From positions 5,518,001-5,582,000 of the forward strand of contig NZ_CP109327.1 of the NCBI RefSeq assembly GCF_035918155.1: a stretch of 64,000 nucleotides of DNA, in the 5' to 3' direction. Under the pieces are notes generated by a model. It was not told the origin of the DNA and made no database searches. It was given only the letters and a program-made list of their open reading frames with translations. Within the stretch, counting starts at the first letter, position 1. Every line of letters starts with the position of its first letter. The translations under genes and the position numbers were made by a program. The stretch is from Streptomyces sp. NBC_01591. GTDB lineage: Bacteria; Actinomycetota; Actinomycetes; Streptomycetales; Streptomycetaceae. Shown in pieces: positions 42,381 to 51,467 of the stretch.

Positions 42381-44780
42381 TCACTCCGTGCGCAAGCCGT
42401 CCGGGCGCATCATGCGCCACAGCGGCGGCAGCGACACCAGCGTGACCAGCAGGATCAGCGCCGCGCCCGCGCCGGTCATCGGCAGGAACAGCCACCACTC
42501 GGTGACCTTCTTGTCGAGCATGGCGACCAGCGCCGCGCCCAGACCGAGTCCGCCCGCCACGGCCACCATCAGCCCGATGACCACCGGCACGGCGGTCTGC
42601 CAGAGCACCGACCAGGCGAGGGTGGACCGCCGGGTGCCGAAGGCGACCAGCACCGAGAGCAGGCGCTTGCGTTCGCGCAGCTGCTCCAGCTGCGAGACCA
42701 GCATCGCGGCGGCGATCAGCAGCAGCGTCGCGGTCGCACCGGCCTGGAGGCCGCGCTGCACGCTGGCGTACTTCTCGTCACGGGCCACCGACTTGAGGGA
42801 CGCCACCCGCATCCCGGGGTCGATCCTGGCCGCGGTGTTCCGTACGTACTCCGCGACGTCCTCGACGCTCTCGTCGACCCGGATCTGCGTTTGGGTCGTC
42901 GCGCCCGGCAGTGTGCTCGGGTCGACCGCGCCGGTGGTGGCCATGATTCCCCAGGAGTCCTCGCCCAGCGGATCGTGGCGGGCGACGACCGTCCGGGAGT
43001 CGGCGGGCAGCGTCCACCGCATCGGTTTCCGGCCGGCGCCCGGGTCGATCTCGACCTCCTTGCCCTTGCGGGCCGTCTGGTCCACCCAGTCGGACATCTC
43101 CTTGTCGTTCCTGGGGTGGACCACAAAGGTGTCGCCATCCGCGCAGGAGCCGATCCGGGCCAGTTCGCGCAGGGTTCCGCAGTCGCCGACGATGAGACTT
43201 GTGGTCGGCTGGACCTCGTCCTCGGTGTACTTGCCGGGCCGGGTGACGTACACCTCGACCTTGCCGATGACGGCCGTCACTCCCTTGGTGGCCTTGAACT
43301 CCTGGATGGTCCGGGCCGCCGCCTCCGGGTCGACCTTCTCGGAGAACGTGTAGAACTGGGCCCGCGACGGGTCCTGCCCGGTCAACTTGTTGAACTCGTC
43401 GCCCACCGCGGCGAACAGCATCTGCAGCGCCACCGCGCCCGCGACCGCGACGGTGATTCCGCTGACCGCGCGGGAGGCCGCGCTGCTGCTCAGCTGGAGC
43501 CTGCGGGTGGCCAGCTGCCAGGGCACCGGACCGCCGTGCAGCCGGTTCACGCACGCCTCGACCAGCCAGGGCAGCAGCAGCGCGAGCCCGACCAGGACCA
43601 GCACGGCACCGCCCGCGATCGGGTACGGGTTGACCGGGGCGTACGGCTCGACCTTGTCGCTCAGCAGGAGCACCACCAGGCCCGCGACCGGCATCAGCAG
43701 CCGCCACCAGAACCGGCGCCTGCGGTTGCGGCCGCCCCGTACGACGCCGAGCGGTTCGATCACCACCGAGCGCAGGGCGGCCAGCGTGACCAGCACCGCC
43801 GCCGCCGGAACGGAGACGGCGACCAGTGCCGTCAGCCCGGCGGAGGGCACCAGGTCGGACGGGAAGACGCTTACGTTCCAGATCTCGATGTGACCGACGA
43901 AGCCACGTCCCACCAGGAAGAGAGCCCCACCGATCAGCAGGCCGAGGACCGCCCCGAACAGGGCCTCGCCGGCCGCGATCCGGCGGGTCATCCGGATGTC
44001 CGTGCCGACCAGGCGCAGCGCGGCGAGCCGGCGGTCGCGGCGGTCGCCGCCGAACCGCACCGCTGTCGCGATGAAGATCGCGACCGGCACCAGCAGCACC
44101 ACGCAGATCATGATGATCAGCACGATGAGGATGGGCGGCATCTCCTTGCCGCCGTCCGGGTTGCCGTAGGCGGCGATCCGGTGACCGCCGTCGGCGGACG
44201 TCAGGGTGCCGCTGCCGGCGTAGAAGAGCAGGTCCCCGGGCGAGACCAGGCCGGAGTCGGCGATCGTGCCGGTGATCCGGTACGGCACCCGCTCCTTGAG
44301 GAGGCGGCCGTCCGGGGAGTCCAGCAGCTTCTTCAGCGCGGGGGAGACCGCCATCTCGTCCGCGCCGGGGAAGCGCGCGACGCCCGGCGGGACGACCGGG
44401 TGCGTGCCGTCCGCGCGCATCAGATAGCCGCTGACGGTGCGGCCCTGGTACTCGGTCTCCCTGCTGATCCGGAGTACCGAGGTGTCGGACTTCTCGGCCT
44501 GTGCGTCGGGTCCGCCGGGGATGCGGCTCTCGACGCGGGCCTGGTCGCGCGCGGAACGCTCCTCGATCAGATGCGGTACGGAGGCGGCGGTCAGCAGCAG
44601 TGCCACACCGAGGCCGACGCCGACGGCGGTCAGTGCGGTGCGGATCCAGCCCTCGCGTCCGCCGCCGGCGGCGAGCCGGATGCCGAGGCCGAGGTCGCGG
44701 AGCCAGGCGGCGATGCCGGTGGGCGGGGTGGGCCCCGGCGGGGCGGCGGCCGACGCGTTCTTGCGGTCGAGCAGGGTCAT
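42381..44780 (-). CDS. FtsX-like ABC transporter permease
   Basis: 799 aa. One N-terminal helix (AVGVGLGVALLLTAASV), a large extracellular domain, then helices in two sets of the FtsX/MacB type near residues 210-340 and 360-470, and a further set at the C-terminus with SVLVAFGTRRSTLAWSVLWQ. Works with the ATPase whose stop overlaps its ATG (ATGA). Such transporters move lipoproteins or peptides or act in antibiotic resistance. PadR-ATPase-permease form one coupled operon. Confidence 0.92.
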   Translation of the reverse strand: MTLLDRKNASAAAPPGPTPPTGIAAWLRDLGLGIRLAAGGGREGWIRTALTAVGVGLGVALLLTAASVPHLIEERSARDQARVESRIPGGPDAQAEKSDTSVLRISRETEYQGRTVSGYLMRADGTHPVVPPGVARFPGADEMAVSPALKKLLDSPDGRLLKERVPYRITGTIADSGLVSPGDLLFYAGSGTLTSADGGHRIAAYGNPDGGKEMPPILIVLIIMICVVLLVPVAIFIATAVRFGGDRRDRRLAALRLVGTDIRMTRRIAAGEALFGAVLGLLIGGALFLVGRGFVGHIEIWNVSVFPSDLVPSAGLTALVAVSVPAAAVLVTLAALRSVVIEPLGVVRGGRNRRRRFWWRLLMPVAGLVVLLLSDKVEPYAPVNPYPIAGGAVLVLVGLALLLPWLVEACVNRLHGGPVPWQLATRRLQLSSSAASRAVSGITVAVAGAVALQMLFAAVGDEFNKLTGQDPSRAQFYTFSEKVDPEAAARTIQEFKATKGVTAVIGKVEVYVTRPGKYTEDEVQPTTSLIVGDCGTLRELARIGSCADGDTFVVHPRNDKEMSDWVDQTARKGKEVEIDPGAGRKPMRWTLPADSRTVVARHDPLGEDSWGIMATTGAVDPSTLPGATTQTQIRVDESVEDVAEYVRNTAARIDPGMRVASLKSVARDEKYASVQRGLQAGATATLLLIAAAMLVSQLEQLRERKRLLSVLVAFGTRRSTLAWSVLWQTAVPVVIGLMVAVAGGLGLGAALVAMLDKKVTEWWLFLPMTGAGAALILLVTLVSLPPLWRMMRPDGLRTE

Positions 44781-45463
44781 ACGGTGTGCTCCAGGTCGCG
44801 GGTCCGGCCGTCGCGCACGGTGACGTCACGGTCGGAGTACGCGGCGACCCGGGCCTCGTGGGTCACCAGGACCACGGCGACATTGGCGGACCGGGCCGCC
44901 TCGGTGAGCAGCCCCATGACCCGTTCGCCGTTGAGGGAGTCCAGGGCGCCGGTCGGCTCGTCGGCGAAGATCACCTTGGGCGAGGCGGCCAGCGCGCGGG
45001 CCACGGCGACGCGCTGCCCCTGCCCGCCGGAGACCTCGCCGGGACGCTTGGCGCCGACGTCCTCGACCTCCAGGCGCTCCAGCCAGTGGCGGGCGGTGCG
45101 CTCGGCATCCTTGCGCTTGGCGCCGTTGAGCCGGATCGGCAGGGCGACGTTCTCCACGCAGGTCAGCTCGGGGACGAGCTGGCCGAACTGGAAGACGAAG
45201 CCGAACTCGGTACGGCGCAAGGCGCTGCGTTCGGCGTCCGACATCGCGGAGAGCTCGCGGCCCGCGTAGGTGATCGTGCCCCGGTCGGGAGTGACGATGC
45301 CGGCGAGGCAGTGCAGCAGGGTCGACTTGCCGGAGCCGGAGGGGCCCATCACGGCGACGACCTCGCCGGGGTGGATGGAGAACGACGCGCCGTCGAGCGC
45401 GGGCGTCCGGCCGTACGCCTTGTGCAGGCCGTCGGCGCTGAGCAGGGAGCCGGCGGGGATCAT
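44777..45463 (-). CDS. ABC transporter ATP-binding protein (LolD/MacB type)
   Basis: 228 aa. Walker A GPSGSGKST, signature VSGGQGQR, Walker B VIFADEPTGALD and switch VTHEARV are all intact. The EPTGALDS form is typical of the MacB/LolD group that pairs with FtsX-like permeases. Both ends overlap the neighbouring genes by four bases. Confidence 0.95.
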   Translation of the reverse strand: MIPAGSLLSADGLHKAYGRTPALDGASFSIHPGEVVAVMGPSGSGKSTLLHCLAGIVTPDRGTITYAGRELSAMSDAERSALRRTEFGFVFQFGQLVPELTCVENVALPIRLNGAKRKDAERTARHWLERLEVEDVGAKRPGEVSGGQGQRVAVARALAASPKVIFADEPTGALDSLNGERVMGLLTEAARSANVAVVLVTHEARVAAYSDRDVTVRDGRTRDLEHTV

Positions 45464-45984
45464 GCGCTCATCTCCGCGGCGAGCCGGTCGAGCCGGGCGG
45501 CGGTCAGTTCCAGCCAGCGCAGATCGGCTTCGAGGTGGAAGAGGGCGTGGTCGCAGATCAGCTGATCGGCGAGGTCGCCCTTGCGCTTGCGGTCGGTGAG
45601 GATGCGCATGAGGCGCAGGTGCTCGGTGCGCTGGGTGTCCAGCAGGGCCTCGGCGCTGCGGCCGGTGAGCAGGGCCAGGACGACCTTGGTGTAGAGCGTC
45701 GACTGGAGGTACGGCTCGGGCTTCTCCGGCTGCGCGAGCCAGGCACTGACATCGGTGATCCCGGCCTCGGTGATGGCGTACCGCTTGCGTTCCGGGCCGC
45801 CGCCGCTCTCGACGCCGTCGACCTCGACGAGGCCGTTCTTGAGCAGCCGGGACATGGTCGAGTAGACCTGGCCGTAGTGCAGGGGGCGGTCATGGCCGAA
45901 CTTCTCGTCGAACGCACGCTTGAGGTCGTAGCCGTGTCGGGGGCCGGACTCCAGGAGCCCGAGCAGGGTGTGGCCGATAGACAT
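45460..45984 (-). CDS. PadR-family regulator
   Basis: 174 aa from ATG 45984. Winged HTH in residues 5-80: LLGLLESGPRHGYDLKRAF, QVYSTMSRLLKNGLVEVD, RKRYAITEAG. A C-terminal helical dimer domain follows (Vir_Reg_C type). TACAGT seven bases before the ATG suggests a leaderless mRNA. It is first in the operon with the ABC transporter and probably represses it through the repeats at 46004-46025. Confidence 0.94.
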   Translation of the reverse strand: MSIGHTLLGLLESGPRHGYDLKRAFDEKFGHDRPLHYGQVYSTMSRLLKNGLVEVDGVESGGGPERKRYAITEAGITDVSAWLAQPEKPEPYLQSTLYTKVVLALLTGRSAEALLDTQRTEHLRLMRILTDRKRKGDLADQLICDHALFHLEADLRWLELTAARLDRLAAEMSA

Positions 45985-45989
45985 GCCGA

Positions 45990-46025
45990 GCACTGTACAT
46001 GGCGTGTATACCTCCGGTGTATACC
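45990..46025. promoter_or_regulatory. Promoter and repeat operator of the PadR-ABC operon
   Basis: Two direct copies of GTGTATACC (46004-46012, 46017-46025) and a TGTACATGGCGTGTA segment with PadR-like ATGT/ACAT halves (45994-46008) lie over the -10 TACAGT (minus strand). A+T-rich against the background. Confidence 0.65.
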
Positions 46026-46078
46026 GGGGGCTCCGGGGGTCCCGCCTCCGGAATCCCCGGCCTCCGGAACCCCGGTGG

Positions 46079-46324
46079 TCAGGCGCCGGGCGGGCCCGAC
46101 GCGTCCTTCGGGGGTCGCCCCCGGCGGGGGATCGGACGCGCCGTGCCCGGCAGGCGGCCCGCCTCCGCCAGTGCCCTGCGCAGCAGGAACTCGATCTGCG
46201 CGTTCGCGCTGCGCAGCTCGTCGGAGGCCCAGCGGGCCAGCGCGTCGTGCACCGCGGGATCCAGCCGCAGCAGCATCTGCTTGCGCTGCGGCGGGGTCCT
46301 GCGTGCCGGGGTCTGTTCGGTCAC
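46079..46324 (-). CDS. Small ribbon-helix-helix protein
   Basis: 81 aa from GTG 46324. QRKQMLLRLDPAVHDALARW is a good RHH strand-helix, with a second helix LRSANAQIEFLLRRAL. The tail is Pro/Arg-rich. Such proteins bind DNA as dimers and are often antitoxins, but no toxin gene is nearby. Its start overlaps the stop of the SPFH gene (GTGA), so translation is coupled. Confidence 0.82.
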   Translation of the reverse strand: MTEQTPARRTPPQRKQMLLRLDPAVHDALARWASDELRSANAQIEFLLRRALAEAGRLPGTARPIPRRGRPPKDASGPPGA

Positions 46325-47292
46325 TGGTAAAGAGTGCCCGTGTTCAGGACCGGCTGCGCCGCGCGGTCACCGCACAGCACCACCATCAGATTGCTGACCA
46401 TGGCCGCCTTGCGCTCCGCGTCGAGCTCGACGATGTCCTGCTCGGCGATCCGGGTGAGCGCCATCTCGACCATGCCGACCGCGCCCTCGACGATCTGCTG
46501 CCGGGCCGCGACCACCGCGCCGGCCTGCTGGCGCTGGAGCATCGCGGAGGCGATCTCGGGGGCGTACGCGAGATGACTGAAGCGCGACTCGATGATCCGT
46601 ACGCCGGCGGCCTGGACCCGGGCGGTGAGCTCCACGGCCAGCTTCTCGGTGATCTCCTCCGCGTTGCCGCGCAGCGAGAGGCCGCCCTCCTCGTGGGCGT
46701 CGTACGGGTACTCGATCGCGATGTGCCGGACGGCCGCCTCGGTCTGGGTGGCGACGAACTCCAGGAAATCGTCGACCTCGAAGAGCGCCTGCGCGGTGTC
46801 CTCGACCTTCCAGACGACGATCGCGGCGAGCTCGATCGGGTTGCCGTAGGCGTCGTTGACCTTGAGAACCGCGGTCTCGTGGTTGCGGACCCGGGTGGAG
46901 ATCTTCCGGCTGCTGGTGAGCGGGTTGATCCAGCGCAGCCCGTCGGTGCGGATCGTGCCGACGTACCGGCCGAAGAGCTGGATCACCCGGGCCTCGCCCG
47001 GTGCGACCATCTTCACACCCGTCATGCAGAAGAACGAGGCGATGACGAGCAGGATGCCGAAGATGCAGACCGGGACGCCCAGGCCGTTGTTCCCGTTCGA
47101 GCCGACGACGCCGCCGATGATCGCGAGACCGATGCCGGCGATCACGCCGAGCACGGTCAGCAGCAGGCCGAGACCGCCGGGAATGCTGTGCGCCGTCACC
47201 TCCCTCACCTGCGGTTCGGGCATCTGCGGGGCGTCGGGCGTGAGATCGGCGGCAAGGGTGGTCACATCGTGCGGATTGCCGTGGTCGGGCAT
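46321..47292 (-). CDS. SPFH/band-7 domain membrane protein
   Basis: 323 aa. Two adjacent helices ([37 protein letters not shown]) at residues 40-90, then an SPFH domain: [40 protein letters not shown], and helices with [20 protein letters not shown]. Stomatin-like scaffolds of membrane microdomains. GGGGGAT precedes ATG 47292. The gene is paired with a coupled RHH gene. Confidence 0.93.
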   Translation of the reverse strand: MPDHGNPHDVTTLAADLTPDAPQMPEPQVREVTAHSIPGGLGLLLTVLGVIAGIGLAIIGGVVGSNGNNGLGVPVCIFGILLVIASFFCMTGVKMVAPGEARVIQLFGRYVGTIRTDGLRWINPLTSSRKISTRVRNHETAVLKVNDAYGNPIELAAIVVWKVEDTAQALFEVDDFLEFVATQTEAAVRHIAIEYPYDAHEEGGLSLRGNAEEITEKLAVELTARVQAAGVRIIESRFSHLAYAPEIASAMLQRQQAGAVVAARQQIVEGAVGMVEMALTRIAEQDIVELDAERKAAMVSNLMVVLCGDRAAQPVLNTGTLYQ

Positions 47293-47329
47293 GGAATCCC
47301 CCGTTTCGAAAGACTGACTCGGTGCTAGC

Positions 47330-47345
47330 AATGTGATTACACATT
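47330..47345. promoter_or_regulatory. AATGTG-ATTA-CACATT dyad upstream of the SPFH gene
   Basis: A perfect 6-bp inverted repeat with a 4-base centre, 38 bp before the SPFH ATG. Possibly bound by the RHH protein of the same operon. Confidence 0.5.
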
Positions 47346-47433
47346 ACCTGCGCCGGCAACCTTGGGCACCCTTCATGAGTCGGTTCCCTTAAGAACGGGT
47401 GCTGATTGTCACGTCCGCAAAAGACCGCATCGC

Positions 47434-47462
47434 TTGCTTTCTGTCCTCGCCGACAGTGTTAG
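47434..47462 (+). promoter_or_regulatory. Putative promoter of the PBP gene
   Basis: TTGCTT, a 17-bp spacer and TGTTAG, 52 bp before the ATG of the class A PBP. It fits the housekeeping sigma-factor (HrdB) pattern. Confidence 0.5.
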
Positions 47463-47514
47463 CTGGCTGGGCTGAGCTGATCTGGTCGAGCAGAGAAACG
47501 GGAGCAACACAGCG

Positions 47515-49752
47515 ATGGGTCGAGCGGATGCGCGACGAGCCCAGCGGCGCGGAGCGCGGCGGGCCGCGAAGAGCGGCGGCATACGCAGACTCTTCACCTG
47601 GCGAAAGATGCTGGGCACTTTCTTCGGATTCTGCCTGCTGAGCATGGGCGCCTTCGTGGCGCTCTACATGTACGTGGACATCCCGAAGGCCAATGCCCTG
47701 GCCGAGCGGCAGAGCAACGTCTACCAGTACAGCGACGGGACGCCGCTGACCCGGACCGGTGACGGGGTCAACCGCCAGATCGTGGACCTGGCCGAGGTGC
47801 CCCTGAAGGTGCAGCACACCTTCGTCGCCGCCGAGAACAAGACGTTCTACGACGACGAGGGCATCGACCTGAAGGGCACCACCCGAGGCGTCCTCAACAC
47901 GCTCAGCGGCAAGGGCAAGCAGGGCGGCTCGACCATCACCCAGCAGTACGTGAAGAACTACTACCTGACGCAGGATCCGACGATCTCCCGGAAGCTCAAG
48001 GAGCTGGTGATCTCCCTCAAGGTCGACAGCAAGAAGAGTAAGGAGTTCATCCTCGCCGGGTACATCAACACCGCGTACTACGGGCGGGGCGCGAGCGGCA
48101 TCCAGGCCGCGGCACAGGCCTACTACGGGGTCGACGCCAAGGACCTCGACGTCTCCCAGGGCGCCTACCTGGCCTCCGTGCTCCAGGCCCCCAGCCAGTA
48201 CGACTGGGCGACCGCGTCGGACACCGGCAAGAAGCTGGTCAAGGACCGCTGGGCCTACACCCTCGACAACATGGTCGAGATGGACTGGCTCGACCAGGCC
48301 GAGCGCGACAAGCTCAAGTTCCAGGTCCCGGACAAGCCCAAGCCCGCCAAGGGCATGGAGGGCCAGACCGGTTACCTCGTCGAGGCGGCCAACAACGAGC
48401 TGGAGAAGCAGGGCATCACCGCGGAGATGCGGCAGGCCGGCGGCTGGACCTTCACGCTCAACATCGACAAGAAGCGGCAGAAGGAGCTGGAGAAGTCCGT
48501 CGACCGCCAGCTGGAGTCCAAGCTGGACCGCGAGGGCAACAAGGTCGACGCGACCGTCCAGGCGGGCGCCACCTCCGTGGACCCGAAGACCGGTGCCGTC
48601 GTCGCGATGTACGGCGGGGTGGGCTACACCAAGCACTACGTCTCCAACGCCACGCGTCAGGACTACCAGCCCGCATCGACCTTCAAGCCGCTGGTGCTCG
48701 CCTCCGCGCTGGAGAACGAGTCGAAGACCCAGGGCGGCGACCTGATCGGCGTCAACACCCGCTACGACGGCACCAGCAAGCGGCCGGTGGTGGGCAGCGA
48801 CACCCCGTTCGCCCCGGAGAACGAGGACGACCAGAGCTACGGCGACGTCACCGTGCAGACCGCGATGAACAAGTCGATCAACTCGGCCTTCGCGCAGATG
48901 GTCGTCGACGTCGGCCCGCCCGAGGTGAAGAAGACCGCGCTGGCCCTCGGCGTACCGGACAAGAACTTCCCCGAGCGCCCCGCCATCACGCTCGGCACGA
49001 TGAACGCCTCGACCTGGGACATGGCGGGCGCGTACGCCACGCTCGACAACCACGGCAAGAAGGTCACCCCGTTCATCGTGAAGTCGGCCGAGCACCGTGA
49101 GCGGACGGTCGACCCGGTCGAGGGCATCGGCAGCCAGGTGATCAGCCGCAAGTCCGCCGACACCGTGACCTCCGTCCTGACCGGCGTGGTGGACGCCGGC
49201 TCCGGCCGGGCGGCCAACACCTCGGCGTACGAGGCGGCGGGCAAGACGGGTACGTCGGAGAACAACAAGTCGGCCTGGTTCGCCGCCTACACCCCGGAGC
49301 TCACCACCGTCGTCGCGCTCTTCGGCGAATCGCCCAAGGACGGCGGCGGCCAGGTCAGCCTGACCGGCACGGCCAACTCCGGCCGCGCCAACGGTGGCGG
49401 CTTCCCGGCGCAGATCTGGGCGGACTACACCCTCGGCGCGCTGGGCGGCGGCTCCAGCGCCCAGTTCGACCTGGAGGACGTCGAGCGCGGCGAGGTCACC
49501 GTGCCGACCACGCCGCCGACGACCCCCTCGCAGTCGGCGAGCACCGAAACGACTCCGTCCCAGTCGCCGGACGTGCCGTCGCAGAGCCCGAGCGGCTCGC
49601 CCAGCCAGTCGCCGAGCCAGTCGCCCGATGTGCCGCCGAGCCAGTCGCCGGAGGTGCCGCCGCCGAGCCAGTCCCCGGTCCTGCCGGGCGGCGGACTGAA
49701 CTCCGGGCGCCCCGGTCAGAACGACAGCGACAACAACCCGGTCAGCCATTGA
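47515..49752 (+). CDS. Class A penicillin-binding protein (glycosyltransferase-transpeptidase)
   Basis: 745 aa. An Arg-rich cytoplasmic start, a membrane anchor at residues 33-52, a GT51 domain with the catalytic Glu107 in FVAAENKTFYDDEG and GGSTITQQYVKN, and a transpeptidase with S388-T-F-K391, a SIN motif and AGKTGTSENN. It polymerises and crosslinks peptidoglycan outside the membrane. The tail is 80 residues of Ser/Gln/Pro repeats (SQSPxVP type), probably spanning the wall. Confidence 0.96.
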   Translation: MGRADARRAQRRGARRAAKSGGIRRLFTWRKMLGTFFGFCLLSMGAFVALYMYVDIPKANALAERQSNVYQYSDGTPLTRTGDGVNRQIVDLAEVPLKVQHTFVAAENKTFYDDEGIDLKGTTRGVLNTLSGKGKQGGSTITQQYVKNYYLTQDPTISRKLKELVISLKVDSKKSKEFILAGYINTAYYGRGASGIQAAAQAYYGVDAKDLDVSQGAYLASVLQAPSQYDWATASDTGKKLVKDRWAYTLDNMVEMDWLDQAERDKLKFQVPDKPKPAKGMEGQTGYLVEAANNELEKQGITAEMRQAGGWTFTLNIDKKRQKELEKSVDRQLESKLDREGNKVDATVQAGATSVDPKTGAVVAMYGGVGYTKHYVSNATRQDYQPASTFKPLVLASALENESKTQGGDLIGVNTRYDGTSKRPVVGSDTPFAPENEDDQSYGDVTVQTAMNKSINSAFAQMVVDVGPPEVKKTALALGVPDKNFPERPAITLGTMNASTWDMAGAYATLDNHGKKVTPFIVKSAEHRERTVDPVEGIGSQVISRKSADTVTSVLTGVVDAGSGRAANTSAYEAAGKTGTSENNKSAWFAAYTPELTTVVALFGESPKDGGGQVSLTGTANSGRANGGGFPAQIWADYTLGALGGGSSAQFDLEDVERGEVTVPTTPPTTPSQSASTETTPSQSPDVPSQSPSGSPSQSPSQSPDVPPSQSPEVPPPSQSPVLPGGGLNSGRPGQNDSDNNPVSH

Positions 49753-49763
49753 ACGGCTGACGG

Positions 49764-49829
49764 CGCGGTGAACGCATGAGTCAGGGGCGGTGCCGGCCGG
49801 CACCGCCCCTGACTCATGCGTTCACCGCG
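49764..49829. terminator. 66-bp perfect palindrome, bidirectional terminator
   Basis: The sequence is perfectly self-complementary about the centre 49796/49797 with 33-bp arms and no spacer; the core is GGTGCCGGCCGGCACC. It sits between the converging PBP and catalase genes. Confidence 0.88.
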
Positions 49830-49839
49830 TGCGGCGGTG

Positions 49840-51309
49840 TCAGCCGCCGTTGACCTTCTTGGCGATCCGGTCGCCGAGGTCCTTGTCGACGTTGCGCCAG
49901 TACTGCAGCGAGCGCTCCAGGACCGGGGCGCTCACACCGTCCAGCAGATGGCCGGAAATGTTCCCTACCAGCCGCTCGCGGGCCGCGTCGTCGAGGACCT
50001 TGCGCACCATCGTGCCCGCCTGGCCCCAGTCGTCGTCCTCGCTGTGCAGCTTGTACGCCTCGTGGACCATCTCGCCCGCCGTCGCCCAGCCCGCGGGGTC
50101 GCCGTAGCGCGCGGTGTCCGCGGCCGGGCCACCGTAGGAGTTCGGCGCGTAGACCGCTCCCGTACGGCTCGGCTCGTACCGCATCGGGCCGTCCTTCGCG
50201 TACGAGTTGCGGCCGAACCGGGGGCGGTTCGGGGGCAGCTGCGCGTAGTTCGGGCCGATCCGGTACCGGTGGGTGTCCGGGTACGAGAAGAGCCGGCCGA
50301 GCAGCATCTTGTCCGGCGACGGACCGATGCCGGGCACCAGGTTCGACGGCTCGAAGGACGCCTGCTCGATGTGGACGAAGAAGTCCTCCGGGTTCTCGTT
50401 CAGCGTCATCCGGCCGACTTCGATCTCCGGGTAGTCGGCGTGCGGCCACACCTTCGTGAGGTCGAACGGGTTGAACCGGTAGTCCGGAGCGTCGTCGAAC
50501 GGCATGACCTGGACGTACAGCGTCCAGCTCGGGTGGTCACCGCGCTTGATCGACTCGAACAGGTCGCGGCGGTGGACGTCGCCGTCCACACCGGCCATCC
50601 GGTCGGCCTCGTCCTGCGTGTAGAAGTCGATGCCCTGGTCGGTCTTGAAGCGGTACTTCACCCAGAACCGCTCGCCGCCCGCGTTCACCCACATATAGGT
50701 GTGCGAGCTGTAGCCGTTCATGTTGCGGTACGTCTTCGGGATGCCCCGGTCGCCCATCAGCCACGTCACCATGTGCGCGGACTCGGGGGACAGGGACCAG
50801 AAGTCCCACTGCATGTCGTGGTCGCGCACCGCGCTGTCCGGGCGGCGCTTCTGCGAGCGGATGAAGTCCTGGAACTTCATCGGGTCACGTACGAAGAAGA
50901 TCGGCGTGTTGTTGCCGACCATGTCGTAGTTGCCCTGCTCCGTGTAGAACTTCAGGGCGAACCCGCGGGGGTCCCGCCAGGTGTCCGGGGAGCCCTGCTC
51001 GCCTGCGACCGTGGAGAAGCGGGCGAGCATGGCGGTCTGCTTGCCCGGCTGGAACAGGTCGGCCTTGGTGAACTGGCTGACGTCATTGGTCACCTTGAAG
51101 GTGCCGTACGCGCCGGATCCCTTGGCGTGGACCACTCGCTCCGGGACCCGTTCACGGTTGAACTGGGCCATCTTCTCGATGAGGTAGTGGTCCTGGAGCA
51201 GGATCGGTCCGTCGGCTCCGACAGTGAGCGAGTGTTCATCGCTCTCCACCGGGATTCCGGCGTTGTTCGTGGTGTAGGGGGTGTTCCTGGTCTTTGATTC
51301 CTCGGACAC
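49840..51309 (-). CDS. Monofunctional haem catalase
   Basis: 489 aa small-subunit clade catalase from GTG 51309 (GGGAGGAC site). Active-site His61 in [12 protein letters not shown], Asn in [14 protein letters not shown], and the haem-ligand Tyr in [14 protein letters not shown]. Splits hydrogen peroxide in the cytoplasm. The 158-bp upstream gap has a small dyad CCGAC/GTCGG. I see no clear Fur/CatR box. Confidence 0.96.
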   Translation of the reverse strand: MSEESKTRNTPYTTNNAGIPVESDEHSLTVGADGPILLQDHYLIEKMAQFNRERVPERVVHAKGSGAYGTFKVTNDVSQFTKADLFQPGKQTAMLARFSTVAGEQGSPDTWRDPRGFALKFYTEQGNYDMVGNNTPIFFVRDPMKFQDFIRSQKRRPDSAVRDHDMQWDFWSLSPESAHMVTWLMGDRGIPKTYRNMNGYSSHTYMWVNAGGERFWVKYRFKTDQGIDFYTQDEADRMAGVDGDVHRRDLFESIKRGDHPSWTLYVQVMPFDDAPDYRFNPFDLTKVWPHADYPEIEVGRMTLNENPEDFFVHIEQASFEPSNLVPGIGPSPDKMLLGRLFSYPDTHRYRIGPNYAQLPPNRPRFGRNSYAKDGPMRYEPSRTGAVYAPNSYGGPAADTARYGDPAGWATAGEMVHEAYKLHSEDDDWGQAGTMVRKVLDDAARERLVGNISGHLLDGVSAPVLERSLQYWRNVDKDLGDRIAKKVNGG

Positions 51310-51467
51310 GAGCGTCCTCCCGTCGGTGGGGTTTTCGGTCAGGTCGTCTCGGTCACGACTGAAGTCAAACCCGCCGACAGGAGGTCGGCAACATTTCGCT
51401 ACCGTGCGTACAGGGCTCTGCCCCGCGCCCGTTCCGTACCCTTCCGCCGAGCCCTTCGCCCGCCCTT

